A DNA stretch of 64,000 bases, taken from Umezawaea tangerina (lineage in GTDB: Bacteria; Actinomycetota; Actinomycetes; Mycobacteriales; Pseudonocardiaceae). The stretch is taken from assembly GCF_003002815.1 (NCBI RefSeq), contig NZ_PVTF01000015.1, forward strand, positions 186,001 to 250,000, read 5' to 3'. Positions within the stretch are counted from its first letter, which is position 1; every line of letters begins with the position of its first letter. Below the pieces are notes generated by a model, which saw nothing but the letters and a program-made list of their open reading frames with translations, was not told the DNA's origin and did not search any database. A program made the translations under genes and the position numbers. Positions 1-38,300 of this stretch are shown here, piece after piece.

Positions 1-161
1 ACCGACGCGACCCTCGGACGAGCGCCGGGCGCGTGCGGGCGTTCGGGGTCGCGGTCGACCGGGACGGGGTCAAGGCCCAGGTCGCGCAGGCGGGCCAGGA
101 CGAAGCGGGCGGTGTGCCCGGAGGCGCCCAGTACCGCGACGGCGGTGTTCGGAGTGGTCAC
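1..161 (-). CDS. NAD(P)-binding Rossmann-fold protein, saccharopine dehydrogenase-like (partial)
   Basis: Only the first 53 codons are inside the window; the gene runs off the left edge. The start is a GTG (complement of 159-161), followed by a beta strand and a glycine-rich turn (AVAVLGASGHTARFVLARL). That pattern is the dinucleotide-binding loop of Rossmann folds, and the GASGHTAR form is typical of saccharopine-dehydrogenase-like and trans-acting enoyl reductase-like proteins. An ATG 9 bases further upstream is closed off by an immediate TGA, which supports the GTG. The gene is divergent from the GlxA-type regulator that starts at 232, so the 70 bases between them hold both promoters. The specific reaction cannot be assigned from this fragment. 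Confidence 0.6.
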   Translation of the reverse strand, partial: MTTPNTAVAVLGASGHTARFVLARLRDLGLDPVPVDRDPERPHAPGARPRVAS

Positions 162-231
162 GCCGTCATCGTCACAGCCGTGGTCACGCGGCACGAGTGG
201 CTGATCCGACCACATCCGTACACTTTCGGAC

Positions 232-1188
232 ATGCGATCCGTGGTGCTGGCGCTCTACGACGGGGCCATGCTGTTCGAGGCCGCGACGGCGATCGAGGTG
301 TTCGGCGTCGACCGGAGCGACATCGCGGACCCCTGGTACGACTTCACGGTCTGCGGCCCCGGCGCCGACCACCTCGGTCGGGTCGCCCGTGTCGCCGGCG
401 CCCCCACGTTCGCCCCGGTCCTCGACGCGCACACCGTCGTCGTGCCCGCCTACCACGACGTGGACGAGCCGCCGCCCGCCGACGTCGTCGCCGCGCTGCG
501 CACCGCCCACGACCGCGGGGCGCGGATCGTGTCGCTGTGCACGGGGGCGTTCGTGCTCGCGGCCGCAGGGCTCCTGGACGGCAAGCGGGTCACGACCCAC
601 TGGTCGCACGCCGCGACGCTCGCCGACCGCTACCCGGAGGTCGTGGTCGACGCCGACGTCCTGTACTTCGACGACCACCCGATCCTCACGTCCGCGGGCA
701 AGGCCGCGTGCATGGACCTGTGCCTGCACGTCGTGCGCGCCGACCACGGAGCGGCCGCCGCCAACACCCTCGCCCGACGCCTGGTCGTGCCGCCGCACCG
801 CGCCGGCGGGCAGGCGCAGTTCATCACCGCCCCCGCCCCGGTCGACGGCTCCCACCTCCAGGACCTGATGCGGTGGGCCACCGAGCACCTGCACGAGCCG
901 CTGACCGTTCGGCGGCTCGCCGACCGGATCGGCATGAGCACCCGCAACCTCGCCAGGCACTTCGTCGCCACCACCGGCACGACACCCCTGCGGTGGCTGC
1001 ACAACCAGCGCCTGCACCTCGCGCAGGAACTGCTGGAGACGACCGACGCGGCCGTCGACGCGATCGCCGAGCGCACGGGCATGGGCACGGCCGCCACGTT
1101 GCGCAGGCACTTCAACCGGTCGGTCGGCGTCGCGCCGGACACCTACCGGCGCACCTTCCGGGGCGCGCGAACCACTTCCCGGCCGTAG
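232..1188 (+). CDS. GlxA family transcriptional regulator (DJ-1/PfpI domain plus AraC-type HTH)
   Basis: This is a 318-residue DNA-binding regulator. Residues about 1-165 form a DJ-1/PfpI-like fold. The conserved 'nucleophile elbow' cysteine sits in SLCTGAFVLAAAG (Cys103), followed by the GKRVTTHW signature of this family. Residues about 215-312 form a two-helix-turn-helix AraC domain. Length and domain order match the GlxA/AdpA-like family. The ATG at 232 lies only a few bases after a -10-like TACACT (219-224) and has no clear Shine-Dalgarno, so the transcript may be nearly leaderless. The gene is divergent from the Rossmann gene on its left and 120 bases before the tetronate operon. It could regulate either, or mark the cluster border. 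The family assignment is firm; the target is unknown. Confidence 0.88.
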   Translation: MRSVVLALYDGAMLFEAATAIEVFGVDRSDIADPWYDFTVCGPGADHLGRVARVAGAPTFAPVLDAHTVVVPAYHDVDEPPPADVVAALRTAHDRGARIVSLCTGAFVLAAAGLLDGKRVTTHWSHAATLADRYPEVVVDADVLYFDDHPILTSAGKAACMDLCLHVVRADHGAAAANTLARRLVVPPHRAGGQAQFITAPAPVDGSHLQDLMRWATEHLHEPLTVRRLADRIGMSTRNLARHFVATTGTTPLRWLHNQRLHLAQELLETTDAAVDAIAERTGMGTAATLRRHFNRSVGVAPDTYRRTFRGARTTSRP

Positions 1189-1230
1189 CCCCCAGCACCG
1201 CGTTCCAGGTCCGAGCACTCCCCTCCAGCC

Positions 1231-1260
1231 CTTCAGGTCCGCTTTAGCGACCGCTTTAGG
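1231..1260 (+). promoter_or_regulatory. Direct repeats upstream of the tetronate/PKS operon, possible SARP binding site
   Basis: In the 120-base gap before the KAS III-like gene there are two adjacent 12-bp direct repeats, GTCCGCTTTAGC (1237-1248) and GACCGCTTTAGG (1249-1260), 10 of 12 bases identical. They are preceded by a related CTTCAGG at 1231. Repeats of about 11-12 bp placed just before a -10 region are how SARP activators usually bind. A weak -10-like CAGCAT follows at 1270-1275. CTTTAG/TTTTAG elements recur before the P450 operon. SARP binding is inferred. Confidence 0.4.
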
Positions 1261-1308
1261 CCAGGCACCCAGCATTGGCCGCGAGCCGTCCACCGAAGGG
1301 ACCCCGGA

Positions 1309-2340
1309 ATGACCACGACCGAAGTTCGCGTCCTCGCGGCGGGCTCGGCGCTGCCGGGTCCGCCGGTGGACAACGCCGCGCTGGCCGACCGGTTCCGGAT
1401 GGACGCGTCCTGGCAGCAGTGGGTGGACGTCTTCATCGGCACGCGGTCGCGCCACCTGGCCGTCGACCTGGCCAGCGGCGAGGTGCGGTCGTCGTTGGCC
1501 GAGCTCGCCGCCTCCGCCGCGACCCGCGCGCTGGACAACGCGGGCGTGGCGCCGGGCGAGGTCGACGTGATGGTGCTCGGCACCGCGACACCGGACCGGC
1601 TGATGCCCGCGACGGTGAACACAGTCGCCGACCTGCTCGGGATCGACGGGATCCCCACCTACCAGCTCCAGTCCGGCTGCACCGGCGCCGTCGCCGCGCT
1701 CGACATCGGCCGCCAGCTGCTGCTCACCGGCGAGCACCGGACCGCGCTCGTGCTCGGCGGTGACGTGTGCGCCAAGCACTTCGACCCCGACATCGACCTG
1801 AAGTCCTTGTCCCCGGCCGAACTCGTGAACGTCGTGCTGTTCGGCGACGGCGCGGGCGCCGCGGTGCTCACCACCGAACCGGTCGACGGCGCCCCGGTGC
1901 TGCGCCGGGTGCTCAACCGGCTCGTCGGACTGGGCCGGGCGCCCGGCCAGGTCGTCGACTGGTACGGGCAGGCCCGCCGCGCGTCCGACGGACCGGCGCT
2001 GAGCGAGGACTACAAGGCCATCGAGGAGCTGGTCCCGGTGATGGCGGTGGAGGTGCTGGAAGAGCTGCTGACCTCGTTGGGGTGGCAGGACACCGACGTG
2101 GACTACCTGCTGCCGCCGCAGCTGTCCGGGACCATGACCGCCCGCATCGTCAAGGACCTCGGGCTGCCCGCCGCCGAGGAGGTCACCTGCGTGGTGGAGA
2201 TCGCCAACATCGGCAACGCCGCCCCGTTCGTCCAGCTGGAACGGACGCTGCCCGAGCTGGCGCCGGGCGACCGGGCCGTCGGCATCGCCATCGAGTCCAG
2301 CAAGTGGATCAAAGCCGGTTTCGCGCTGGAGAGGGACTGA
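1309..2340 (+). CDS. KAS III-like ketosynthase of the tetronate cassette
   Basis: This 343-residue FabH-fold protein corresponds to the first tetronate gene (compare Agg1/RkD-type proteins). Those proteins are thought to join glyceryl-ACP to the PKS-bound beta-ketoacyl chain and release the tetronate ring. The nucleophile motif YQLQSGCTGAVAAL places the active cysteine at residue 124. The glycine-rich end (IANIGNAAP) keeps the Asn of the KAS III triad at 303. The usual PHQAN histidine motif reads PPQLS (259-263), so the triad histidine is not where canonical FabH has it. This fits a condensing/acyl-transfer role rather than decarboxylative FabH chemistry. The ATG has a GAAGGGA ribosome site 7 bases upstream. 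It is the first gene of a unit running to 49801; the FkbH gene starts 5 bases after its stop codon ends. Confidence 0.87.
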   Translation: MTTTEVRVLAAGSALPGPPVDNAALADRFRMDASWQQWVDVFIGTRSRHLAVDLASGEVRSSLAELAASAATRALDNAGVAPGEVDVMVLGTATPDRLMPATVNTVADLLGIDGIPTYQLQSGCTGAVAALDIGRQLLLTGEHRTALVLGGDVCAKHFDPDIDLKSLSPAELVNVVLFGDGAGAAVLTTEPVDGAPVLRRVLNRLVGLGRAPGQVVDWYGQARRASDGPALSEDYKAIEELVPVMAVEVLEELLTSLGWQDTDVDYLLPPQLSGTMTARIVKDLGLPAAEEVTCVVEIANIGNAAPFVQLERTLPELAPGDRAVGIAIESSKWIKAGFALERD

Positions 2341-2344
2341 CCTG

Positions 2345-4216
2345 ATGGAACCGCTCGTCGAGCTCACCGCGGCGCACCGGTCCGGCACCCTGGCCGACCG
2401 CTACTCCGACGTGCCCGCCCTGCTGTCCGGCCTGTCCGACGCGGACCTGACCCGCGCGGGCCAGATCCTGTCCACCGTGGACCGAAGGGCGGTGCGCGAG
2501 CGGCACCCCGCGGTGCCGGAGCTGCGGGTCGCCGTGACGGGGCACGGGACGTTGTCCGGGATCGTCGCGCCGCTGACCGCCGAACTGGCCCGGCACGGCC
2601 TGCTGCCCGACATCCGCGTCGGCGACTACGGCACCTACGTCTCCGACCTGTCCTCGCCGTTGAGCGCCCTGCACGACGGCGACCCGAAGCTGGTGCTGTG
2701 CGTGCTGACCCACCACGCCGTGTTCGAGCAGGTGCCGGTGCCGTGGCGGGTCGAGGACGCGGTCGCCGCGCTGACCTCCCAGGTCGGCCTGCTGCGCGGC
2801 CTGGTCGCCCGCTACGACGGCTCCGCCACGCTGGTGCTCAACACGCTGCCGCTCCCCCAGTCCGTGCTGGCGCGGCTGGTCGACCACCGGTCTCGGGCCC
2901 GCCTCGGTGCCGCGTGGCGCGAGGCCAACGCCGAGCTGCTGCGGCTGTCGGTCGAGCACACCGGTGTCGTCGTGCTGGACCTGGACGCGCTGCTGGCGGG
3001 CGGCGCGGCGCTGAGCGAACCGCGGATGTCCGGCTACGCCAAGGCGCACCTCACACCGGAGCTGCTCGGCGCGTACGCCCGGCAGGTCGGGCACCTGGCG
3101 CGCGCGGTGTCCGGGCGGGGCAAGAAGGTGCTGGCCGTCGACCTGGACGAGACGGTGTGGGGCGGGGTGATCGGCGAGGTCGGCCAGGAGGGCATCGAGG
3201 TCGCCGACACCTACCGCGGCGAGGCGTTCGCGGCGTTCCAGGGCGTGGTGAAGCAGCTGGCCTCGCAGGGCGTGCTGCTGGCCGCGGTGAGCAAGAACGA
3301 CCTGGCGCCGGTGCTCGACGCGCTGCGCACCCACCCGCGGATGACGTTGCGGGAGGAGGACTTCGTCCGGGTCGTCGCCGACTGGCGGGTCAAGCACGAG
3401 CACCTGTCGCAGCTCGCCGCGGACCTCAACCTCGGCGTGGACAGCATCGTGTTCGTGGACGACAACCCGTTCGAGTGCGGGCTGGTGCGGCACGCGCTGC
3501 CGGGTGTGGCGGTGGTCCAGGTGGACGCCGAGCCCGCGCTGCACGTGGAGAAGCTGTTGCGGGACGGGTGGTTCGACGCCGTCGAGGCGACCGACGAGGA
3601 CCGGGCGCGGCCCGCGCGCTACCGCGACGAGCTGGTGCGCACCGACTTCCTGCAGAGCTTCGACTCGCTGGAGGACTACCTCGCCGAGCTCGGCGTGCGG
3701 GTCCGGTTCGAGCCCGCCACGGCCGCCGAGGCGGCACGGGTGTCCCAGATGACGTTGCGCACCAACCAGTTCAACCTCACCACCGTCCGGCTCCAGCAGG
3801 CCGACGTCCTGCGGCTGCTCGACGACCGCGACGCCGAGGTGCTGGTGATCGAGTCCGGCGACCGGTTCGGCGACAACGGACTGGTCGGCGCGGTGTTCCT
3901 GCGGCGCGAGGGCGACGCCGTGCGGATCGACAACTTCGTGCTGAGCTGCCGGGTGTTCGCCAGGGGCATCGAGCAGACCTGCCTGGCCGAGGTGCTGCGC
4001 CGGGCCGCGGCGACCGGGGCGACCCACGTCCTCGCCTCCCACCGGCCGACCGCGAAGAACCACGGCGTCGGCGAGTTCTACCCGCGCAACGGCTTCACAC
4101 CGGTGGGCGAGGACGGCGGCGTCCGCGAGTTCCGGCACGACCTGGCGGACATCCCCACCGGCCACCGGCACGTCCGGCTGACCGCCGCCGCGACCCCCGA
4201 AGGGAGCACCGCGTGA
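2345..4216 (+). CDS. FkbH-like HAD-superfamily glyceryl-ACP synthase
   Basis: This 623-residue protein is of the FkbH family. In tetronate pathways such proteins take 1,3-bisphosphoglycerate, dephosphorylate it and load the D-glyceryl unit onto a discrete ACP. Residues about 1-250 are the N-terminal SGNH-like region. Residues about 258-400 are the HAD phosphatase core, with the DxDxT motif VDLDETVWGG (Asp266, Asp268) and a later FVDDNPFE acidic loop. Residues about 440-605 form a GNAT-like acyltransferase region. Length is typical of tetronate FkbH proteins such as RkE. The ATG follows the KAS III stop by four bases, and the stop overlaps the GTG start of the ACP gene, so the genes are translationally coupled. 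Confidence 0.92.
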   Translation: MEPLVELTAAHRSGTLADRYSDVPALLSGLSDADLTRAGQILSTVDRRAVRERHPAVPELRVAVTGHGTLSGIVAPLTAELARHGLLPDIRVGDYGTYVSDLSSPLSALHDGDPKLVLCVLTHHAVFEQVPVPWRVEDAVAALTSQVGLLRGLVARYDGSATLVLNTLPLPQSVLARLVDHRSRARLGAAWREANAELLRLSVEHTGVVVLDLDALLAGGAALSEPRMSGYAKAHLTPELLGAYARQVGHLARAVSGRGKKVLAVDLDETVWGGVIGEVGQEGIEVADTYRGEAFAAFQGVVKQLASQGVLLAAVSKNDLAPVLDALRTHPRMTLREEDFVRVVADWRVKHEHLSQLAADLNLGVDSIVFVDDNPFECGLVRHALPGVAVVQVDAEPALHVEKLLRDGWFDAVEATDEDRARPARYRDELVRTDFLQSFDSLEDYLAELGVRVRFEPATAAEAARVSQMTLRTNQFNLTTVRLQQADVLRLLDDRDAEVLVIESGDRFGDNGLVGAVFLRREGDAVRIDNFVLSCRVFARGIEQTCLAEVLRRAAATGATHVLASHRPTAKNHGVGEFYPRNGFTPVGEDGGVREFRHDLADIPTGHRHVRLTAAATPEGSTA

Positions 4217-4437
4217 ACACCATCGACGAGTTCGTGGCACTGCTGCACGACGAGGTAGGGCTGCCGGTCAGCGCCGACGACGTGGAGACCGGCCTCGACC
4301 AGGTCCCCGGCTGGGACTCGGTGCACCTGCTGACGCTGATGATGGCGCTGGAACGGCGCACCGGCCGCACCATCCCGATGCCCGAGCTGCTGGAGGCGCC
4401 CAGCCTCGGCCACATCTACCGGTTGGCGAGCGCGTGA
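4213..4437 (+). CDS. Discrete acyl carrier protein for the glyceryl unit
   Basis: This is a 74-residue standalone ACP. The phosphopantetheine attachment motif is GWDSVHLL, with the serine at residue 36. It should carry the glyceryl thioester made by the FkbH-like protein and present it to the KAS III-like enzyme. It starts at a GTG whose TGA overlap (GTGA) is shared with the FkbH stop, with a GAAGGGAG ribosome site just upstream. Its own stop overlaps the GTG of the next gene in the same way. It is clearly separate from the ACP domains of the modular PKS, which have the GFDSLT form. Confidence 0.93.
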   Translation: MNTIDEFVALLHDEVGLPVSADDVETGLDQVPGWDSVHLLTLMMALERRTGRTIPMPELLEAPSLGHIYRLASA

Positions 4438-5195
4438 GGCCCGCGCAGGTCGCGCGGCAGCGGCGGCAGACCCTGCACTTCCTGGCGCAGGTCCGGGACT
4501 TCTCGCCGGTGTTCCTGGCGACCGACGTCGACATGGGCGCCGTCCTCGCGCACCGGGAGGCCGCCCGCGAGGACGGCCTGCGGTACTCGGTGGTGAGCTA
4601 CGTGCTGCACGCCGGGGCACGGGTGCTGGCGGCGCACCCGGACGCGAACAGCGCCCTGCGCGGGTCGTGGCGGCCGAAGGTCGTGCGCTACCCCGTCGTC
4701 AACGCCAAGCTCGCGCTCGACCGGACCGTCGACGGGCGGCGCGCGGTGCTGTCTGCCGTGCTGCCCGACCTGGCCACCGCCAAGCTCGCCGAGATCCAGC
4801 GGCAGGTGGACCACTACCGCGACGGCGACCCGGACACGATGCCGGAGTTCGCCGGTGTCCGGAAGCTGCAACGGCTCCCGGTCCCCCTGGGGCGCTTGGC
4901 GTTCCGCCGGTTCGTCGGTCCGCTGCACCGGCGCGGCGACGTGTTCGGCACGTTCGCGGTGACCTCGCTCGGGCACCGGGCCGTGGACTCGTTCCACTCG
5001 GTCGGCGGGACCACGGTCACGCTCGGGGTCGGTCGGATCGCGCCCAGGCCGGTCGTGCGGGACGGCGAGGTCGTGGTGGCGCGGGTGATGCGGCTCAACC
5101 TGTCGTTCGACCACCGGGTGGTCGATGGCGGCGAGGCGGCCGACGTGCTCACCGAGGTGAAGGACGCCCTCGAGGGATTCGAGGACACCCCGTGA
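4434..5195 (+). CDS. 2-oxoacid dehydrogenase E2-type acyltransferase of the tetronate cassette
   Basis: This 253-residue protein resembles only the catalytic domain of dihydrolipoamide acyltransferases; there is no lipoyl or peripheral-subunit-binding domain. The E2 active-site motif HxxxDG is intact as FDHRVVDGG (His227, Asp231). Homologues in the agglomerin (Agg4) and other tetronate clusters acetylate the primary hydroxyl of the tetronate so that it can be eliminated. The start is the GTG overlapping the ACP stop. The stop overlaps the next GTG. Function is inferred from the motif together with the invariant cassette position. Confidence 0.87.
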   Translation: MRPAQVARQRRQTLHFLAQVRDFSPVFLATDVDMGAVLAHREAAREDGLRYSVVSYVLHAGARVLAAHPDANSALRGSWRPKVVRYPVVNAKLALDRTVDGRRAVLSAVLPDLATAKLAEIQRQVDHYRDGDPDTMPEFAGVRKLQRLPVPLGRLAFRRFVGPLHRRGDVFGTFAVTSLGHRAVDSFHSVGGTTVTLGVGRIAPRPVVRDGEVVVARVMRLNLSFDHRVVDGGEAADVLTEVKDALEGFEDTP

Positions 5196-6286
5196 ACGAC
5201 GTCGCCGAGCTCAAGGGGTTCATCGTCGTGCACGCCAAGGCGCAGGGCCTGCGTCCGGCGACCTACCAGCCGCTGCTGGACCGGATCACCGGGGACGAGG
5301 ACGGCGCGCCCGGCTCGTGGGCGGTCGTGTGGCGCGAGGCGGGCGAGGCGCTGGAGGAGCGCGGCGACCTGCTGGGCGCGAACCGGCACTACGTGATGGC
5401 GCGGTTCCCGTTCGTGGACGGGCCGAGCCGGGCGCTGGCGCAGGAGCGGTACCTGCGGGCGTTCGGCCGCTGGAGCACCGCGCAGCGGGACTTCGAGCCG
5501 GTGGAGGTCCCGGTCGGCGACCACGTGGTGCGCTGCTGGGCCACCGGTCTGTCCGCCGCCGAGCCCCGGCCGCTGGTGGTCATCTGCGGCGGGATCGTCA
5601 GCGTGAAGGAGCAGTGGGCGCCCACCCTGCGGCTGGCCCGCAGGCTCGGGCTCGCCGCCGTGGTCACCGAGATGCCCGGCGTCGGCGAGAACACCCTGCC
5701 CTACGACGCGGACGCCCACCGCCTCTTCACCGGCATCCTGGACGCCGTCGCCGACCGCGCCGACACCGCCAGGACCACGGCGCTCGCGCTGAGCTTCAGC
5801 GGCCACCTGGCCCTGCGCCGCGCCGCCGAGGACGACCGGATCACCGGCGTGATCACGGCCGGTGCGCCCGTCGGCGCGTTCTTCACCGGGGACTGGTGGC
5901 GGGGCCTGCCGCGGGTCACCGCGGACACGCTCGCCCACCTCGCGGGCCGCTCCCCCGACGAGCTGGACAAGTTCCTGCCCGACCTGGCCCTCACCGAGGA
6001 CCACCTCGACGCCGTGCGCGTCCCGGTGCGCTACCTGGCGAGCCTGCGCGACGAGGTCGTGCCCCCGGACGACCTGGCGCTGCTGCGCGCCCACGTCCGG
6101 GACCTGGTCGTGCAGGAGAACGACGACGTGCACGGCTCGCCCGCGCACGTCCTCGAGAGCCGCCTGTGGGTCGTGGAGTCGCTGATGCGGCTCACCGGCC
6201 GTCCGGGCGGCCGCACTGCGCTGGTCGGCGCCCTGCGGCGCGCCCTGCGCGGCTTCCAGAACCGACGCTCGCACAACGACGGGTAG
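5192..6286 (+). CDS. Alpha/beta-hydrolase-fold protein, tetronate acetate eliminase
   Basis: This 364-residue alpha/beta-hydrolase-like protein is the last member of the tetronate cassette, in the position of Agg5. Agg5 removes acetate from the acetylated tetronate to give the exocyclic methylene. The N-terminal 110 residues are a helical extension, and the hydrolase core starts near residue 115. The nucleophile elbow is degenerate: ALSFSGHLAL (Ser201, Ser203) replaces a standard GxSxG, as expected for an enzyme doing elimination rather than hydrolysis. The GTG start is shared with the E2-like stop (GTGA), and a GAGGA ribosome site lies about 6 bases upstream. A 12-base gap separates it from the first PKS gene. 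Confidence 0.85.
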   Translation: MNDVAELKGFIVVHAKAQGLRPATYQPLLDRITGDEDGAPGSWAVVWREAGEALEERGDLLGANRHYVMARFPFVDGPSRALAQERYLRAFGRWSTAQRDFEPVEVPVGDHVVRCWATGLSAAEPRPLVVICGGIVSVKEQWAPTLRLARRLGLAAVVTEMPGVGENTLPYDADAHRLFTGILDAVADRADTARTTALALSFSGHLALRRAAEDDRITGVITAGAPVGAFFTGDWWRGLPRVTADTLAHLAGRSPDELDKFLPDLALTEDHLDAVRVPVRYLASLRDEVVPPDDLALLRAHVRDLVVQENDDVHGSPAHVLESRLWVVESLMRLTGRPGGRTALVGALRRALRGFQNRRSHNDG

Positions 6287-6298
6287 GCGAACGCGACC

Positions 6299-24133
<17,835 letters not shown>

Positions 24134-24135
24134 GC

Positions 24136-35283
<11,148 letters not shown>

Positions 35284-35315
35284 CCGAGCCGTGCGAACGA
35301 AGGGGCTGAGCCCGG

Positions 35316-38300
35316 ATGTCCAACGCCACTGAGGAGAAGCTCCGCGAGTACCTGAAGCGGGTCACCACCGACCTGCAGCGGGCACGGCGGGAACTCCGCG
35401 ACGTCGAGGCCGACGCGCACGAGCCGATCGCGATCGTCGGCATGGGCGGCCGCTTCCCCGGCGGCGCCCGGTCGCCGGAGGGGTTGTGGGAGCTGGTCCG
35501 GGACGGCCGCGACGCCATCACGGAGTTCCCGGCAGGCCGCGGCTGGGACGTGGACCGGCTGACCGATCCCGACCCGGAGACGCCGGGCACGACCTACGTG
35601 ACGCGGGGCGGGTTCCTGCACGACGCGGACCTGTTCGACGCGGAGTTCTTCGGGATCAGCCCCCGCGAGGCCGAGGCGACCGAACCGCAGCAGCGGCTGC
35701 TGCTGGAGACCGCGTGGGAGGCGCTGGAGGACGCCAGGATCGACCCGACGTCGGTGCGCGGCAGCGCGGGCGGGGTGTTCGTCGGCGTGATCGCGCAGGA
35801 GTACGCGACCCGTCCCGGTGAGACGCCCGCCGAGCTGGAGGGCTACCTGCTGACCGGCAGCACCACCAGCGTCGCGTCCGGGCGGCTGTCCTACACGTTC
35901 GGGCTGGAGGGCCCGGCGGTCACGATCGACACGGCGTGCTCGTCGTCGCTGGTGGCCATCCACCTCGCGGTGCAGTCGCTGCGCCGCGGCGAGAGCTCGT
36001 TCGCGCTGGCGGGCGGGGCGACCGTGATGGCGAGCCCGAGCCTGTTCGTCGAGTTCTCCCGCCAGCGGGGCCTGTCCCCGGACGGCCGCTGCCGGTCGAT
36101 GAGCGCCTCCGCCGACGGCACCGGCTTCGCCGAGGGCGTGGGGGTGCTGGTGCTGGAGCGGCTCTCCGACGCCGAACGGCTCGGGCACCGCGTGCACGCC
36201 GTCATCCGCGGGTCGGCGGTGAACCAGGACGGCGCGTCCAACGGCCTCACCGCGCCCAACGGGCCGTCGCAGGAACGGGTGATCCGGGCGGCGCTCGCCG
36301 ACGCCCGGCTGTCCACCTCGGACGTGGACGCCGTCGAGGCGCACGGCACCGGCACCACCCTCGGCGACCCCATCGAGGCCCAGGCCCTGCTCGCGACCTA
36401 CGGCCAGGGGCGGACCGAGCCGCTGCGGCTCGGGTCGGTCAAGTCCAACATCGGGCACGCCCAGGCCGCGGCGGGCGTCGCCGGGGTGATCAAGATGGTC
36501 ATGGCGATGCGGGCGGGCGAGTACCCCGTGACCCTGCACGCGGACGACCCGACGCCGGAGGTCGACTGGTCGGCGGGCGCGGTCGTGCTGTCGACCGCGC
36601 CCGAGGCCTGGCCGGAGGGCGACCGGCCGCGCCGGGCGGGCGTGTCGTCGTTCGGGGTGAGCGGCACCAACGCGCACGTGATCCTCGAACAGGCGCCCGC
36701 GGCGGTGCCCGAGGCCTGCGACCCGGTGGACGGTGTCCTGCCCTGGCTGCTGTCCGCCCGCACGGAACCCGCGCTGGCCGAGGTCGCCGACCGGCTGCGG
36801 TCCGGAGTGGACGGTGGCGCCGCCGAGGTCGCCTGGTCGCTGGCGACCACCCGCGCGGCGTTCGACCACCGGGCGGTGGTGCTGGACCGCGCCGGGCTGG
36901 ACGCGGTCGCCTCCGGCACCCCCTCACCGGGCGCGGTGACCGGGTCCGCGACGCCGGGCGGGCTCGCGTTCCTGTTCTCCGGCCAAGGCAGTCAACGCGT
37001 CGGCATGGGACGGGAGCTGCACAAGTCGCAGCCGGTGTTCGCCGCCGCGTTCGACGAGGTCTGCGCCGAGCTCGACCGGCACCTCGACCACCCGCTCGCG
37101 ACCGCGGTCTTCGAGCGCGAGGACCTGCTCCACCAGACCGCTTACACCCAGCCCGCCCTGTTCGCGGTCGAGGTCGCCCTGCACCGGCTGGTCACCCACC
37201 ACGGCGTCACACCGGACGTCCTCATCGGACACTCGATCGGCGAGCTGACCGCCGCCCACCTCGCGGGCGTGCTGTCGTTGACCGACGCCGCCACGCTGGT
37301 GTGCGCGCGGGCCAGGCTGATGCAGGCGCTGCCCGGCGGCGGAGCCATGGTCGCCCTCCAGGCCACCGAGGCCGAGGTCCGCGAATGGCTGGTCCCCGGC
37401 GCCGACATCGCCGGCCTCAACGCCCCCGACAACACCGTCGTCTCCGGAGACGAGCAGGCCGTCCTCGCCGTCGCCGACCACTGCCGGGAAGCAGGCCGCA
37501 AGACCACCCGACTCACCGTCAGCCACGCCTTCCACTCCCACCACCTCGACCCCATGCTCGACGAGCTCACCGCCGTCGCCGAGACGCTGACCCACAACGC
37601 ACCGCGCGTCCCGGTCGTGTCCAACGTGACCGGCGAGCTGGTCGACGCCTACACCCCCGACTACTGGGCCCGCCAGGCCCGCGGCGCCGTCCGCTACCAC
37701 GACGGCGTCACCACCCTGACCGCGCTCGGCGTCACCAAGGCCGTCGAACTCGGCCCCAGCGCCACCCTGAGCGCCCTCACCCCGGACAGCACTCCCCTGC
37801 TGCGCAAGGGGAAGCCCGAGGACGAGTCGTACCTCACCGCGCTCGCCCGGCTGCACGTGCGCGGTGTCGCCGTCGACTGGACCGCCTACCTCCCGGAGGC
37901 CGCGACCGTCGACCTGCCCGGCTACCCGTTCCAGCGCGAGCGGTACTGGCTGCGCAAGCCCGCGGGCGGCGTGCCGGAGGACCTCGGGCTGGCCGGGCAC
38001 GACCACGCCCTGCTCACCGCCGTGGTGCGCCCGGCGGACGGCGACACGCTGCTGCTGACCGGCGCGCTGTCGCTCGGCACGCACCCGTGGCTGGCCGACC
38101 ACGCGATCGGCGGAACGGTGCTGCTGCCCGGCACCGCGCTGCTGGACCTGGCGATCAGCGCCGGGGACGCGGTCGGGTGCGCGGCGGTCGAGGAGCTGAC
38201 CCTGGAGCAGCCGCTGGTGGTGCCCGCGACCGGCACGACCCGGTTGCAGGTCGGGGTCGGCGCGGCGGACGAGTCCGGCGCGCGGAGCGTGACCGTGCAC

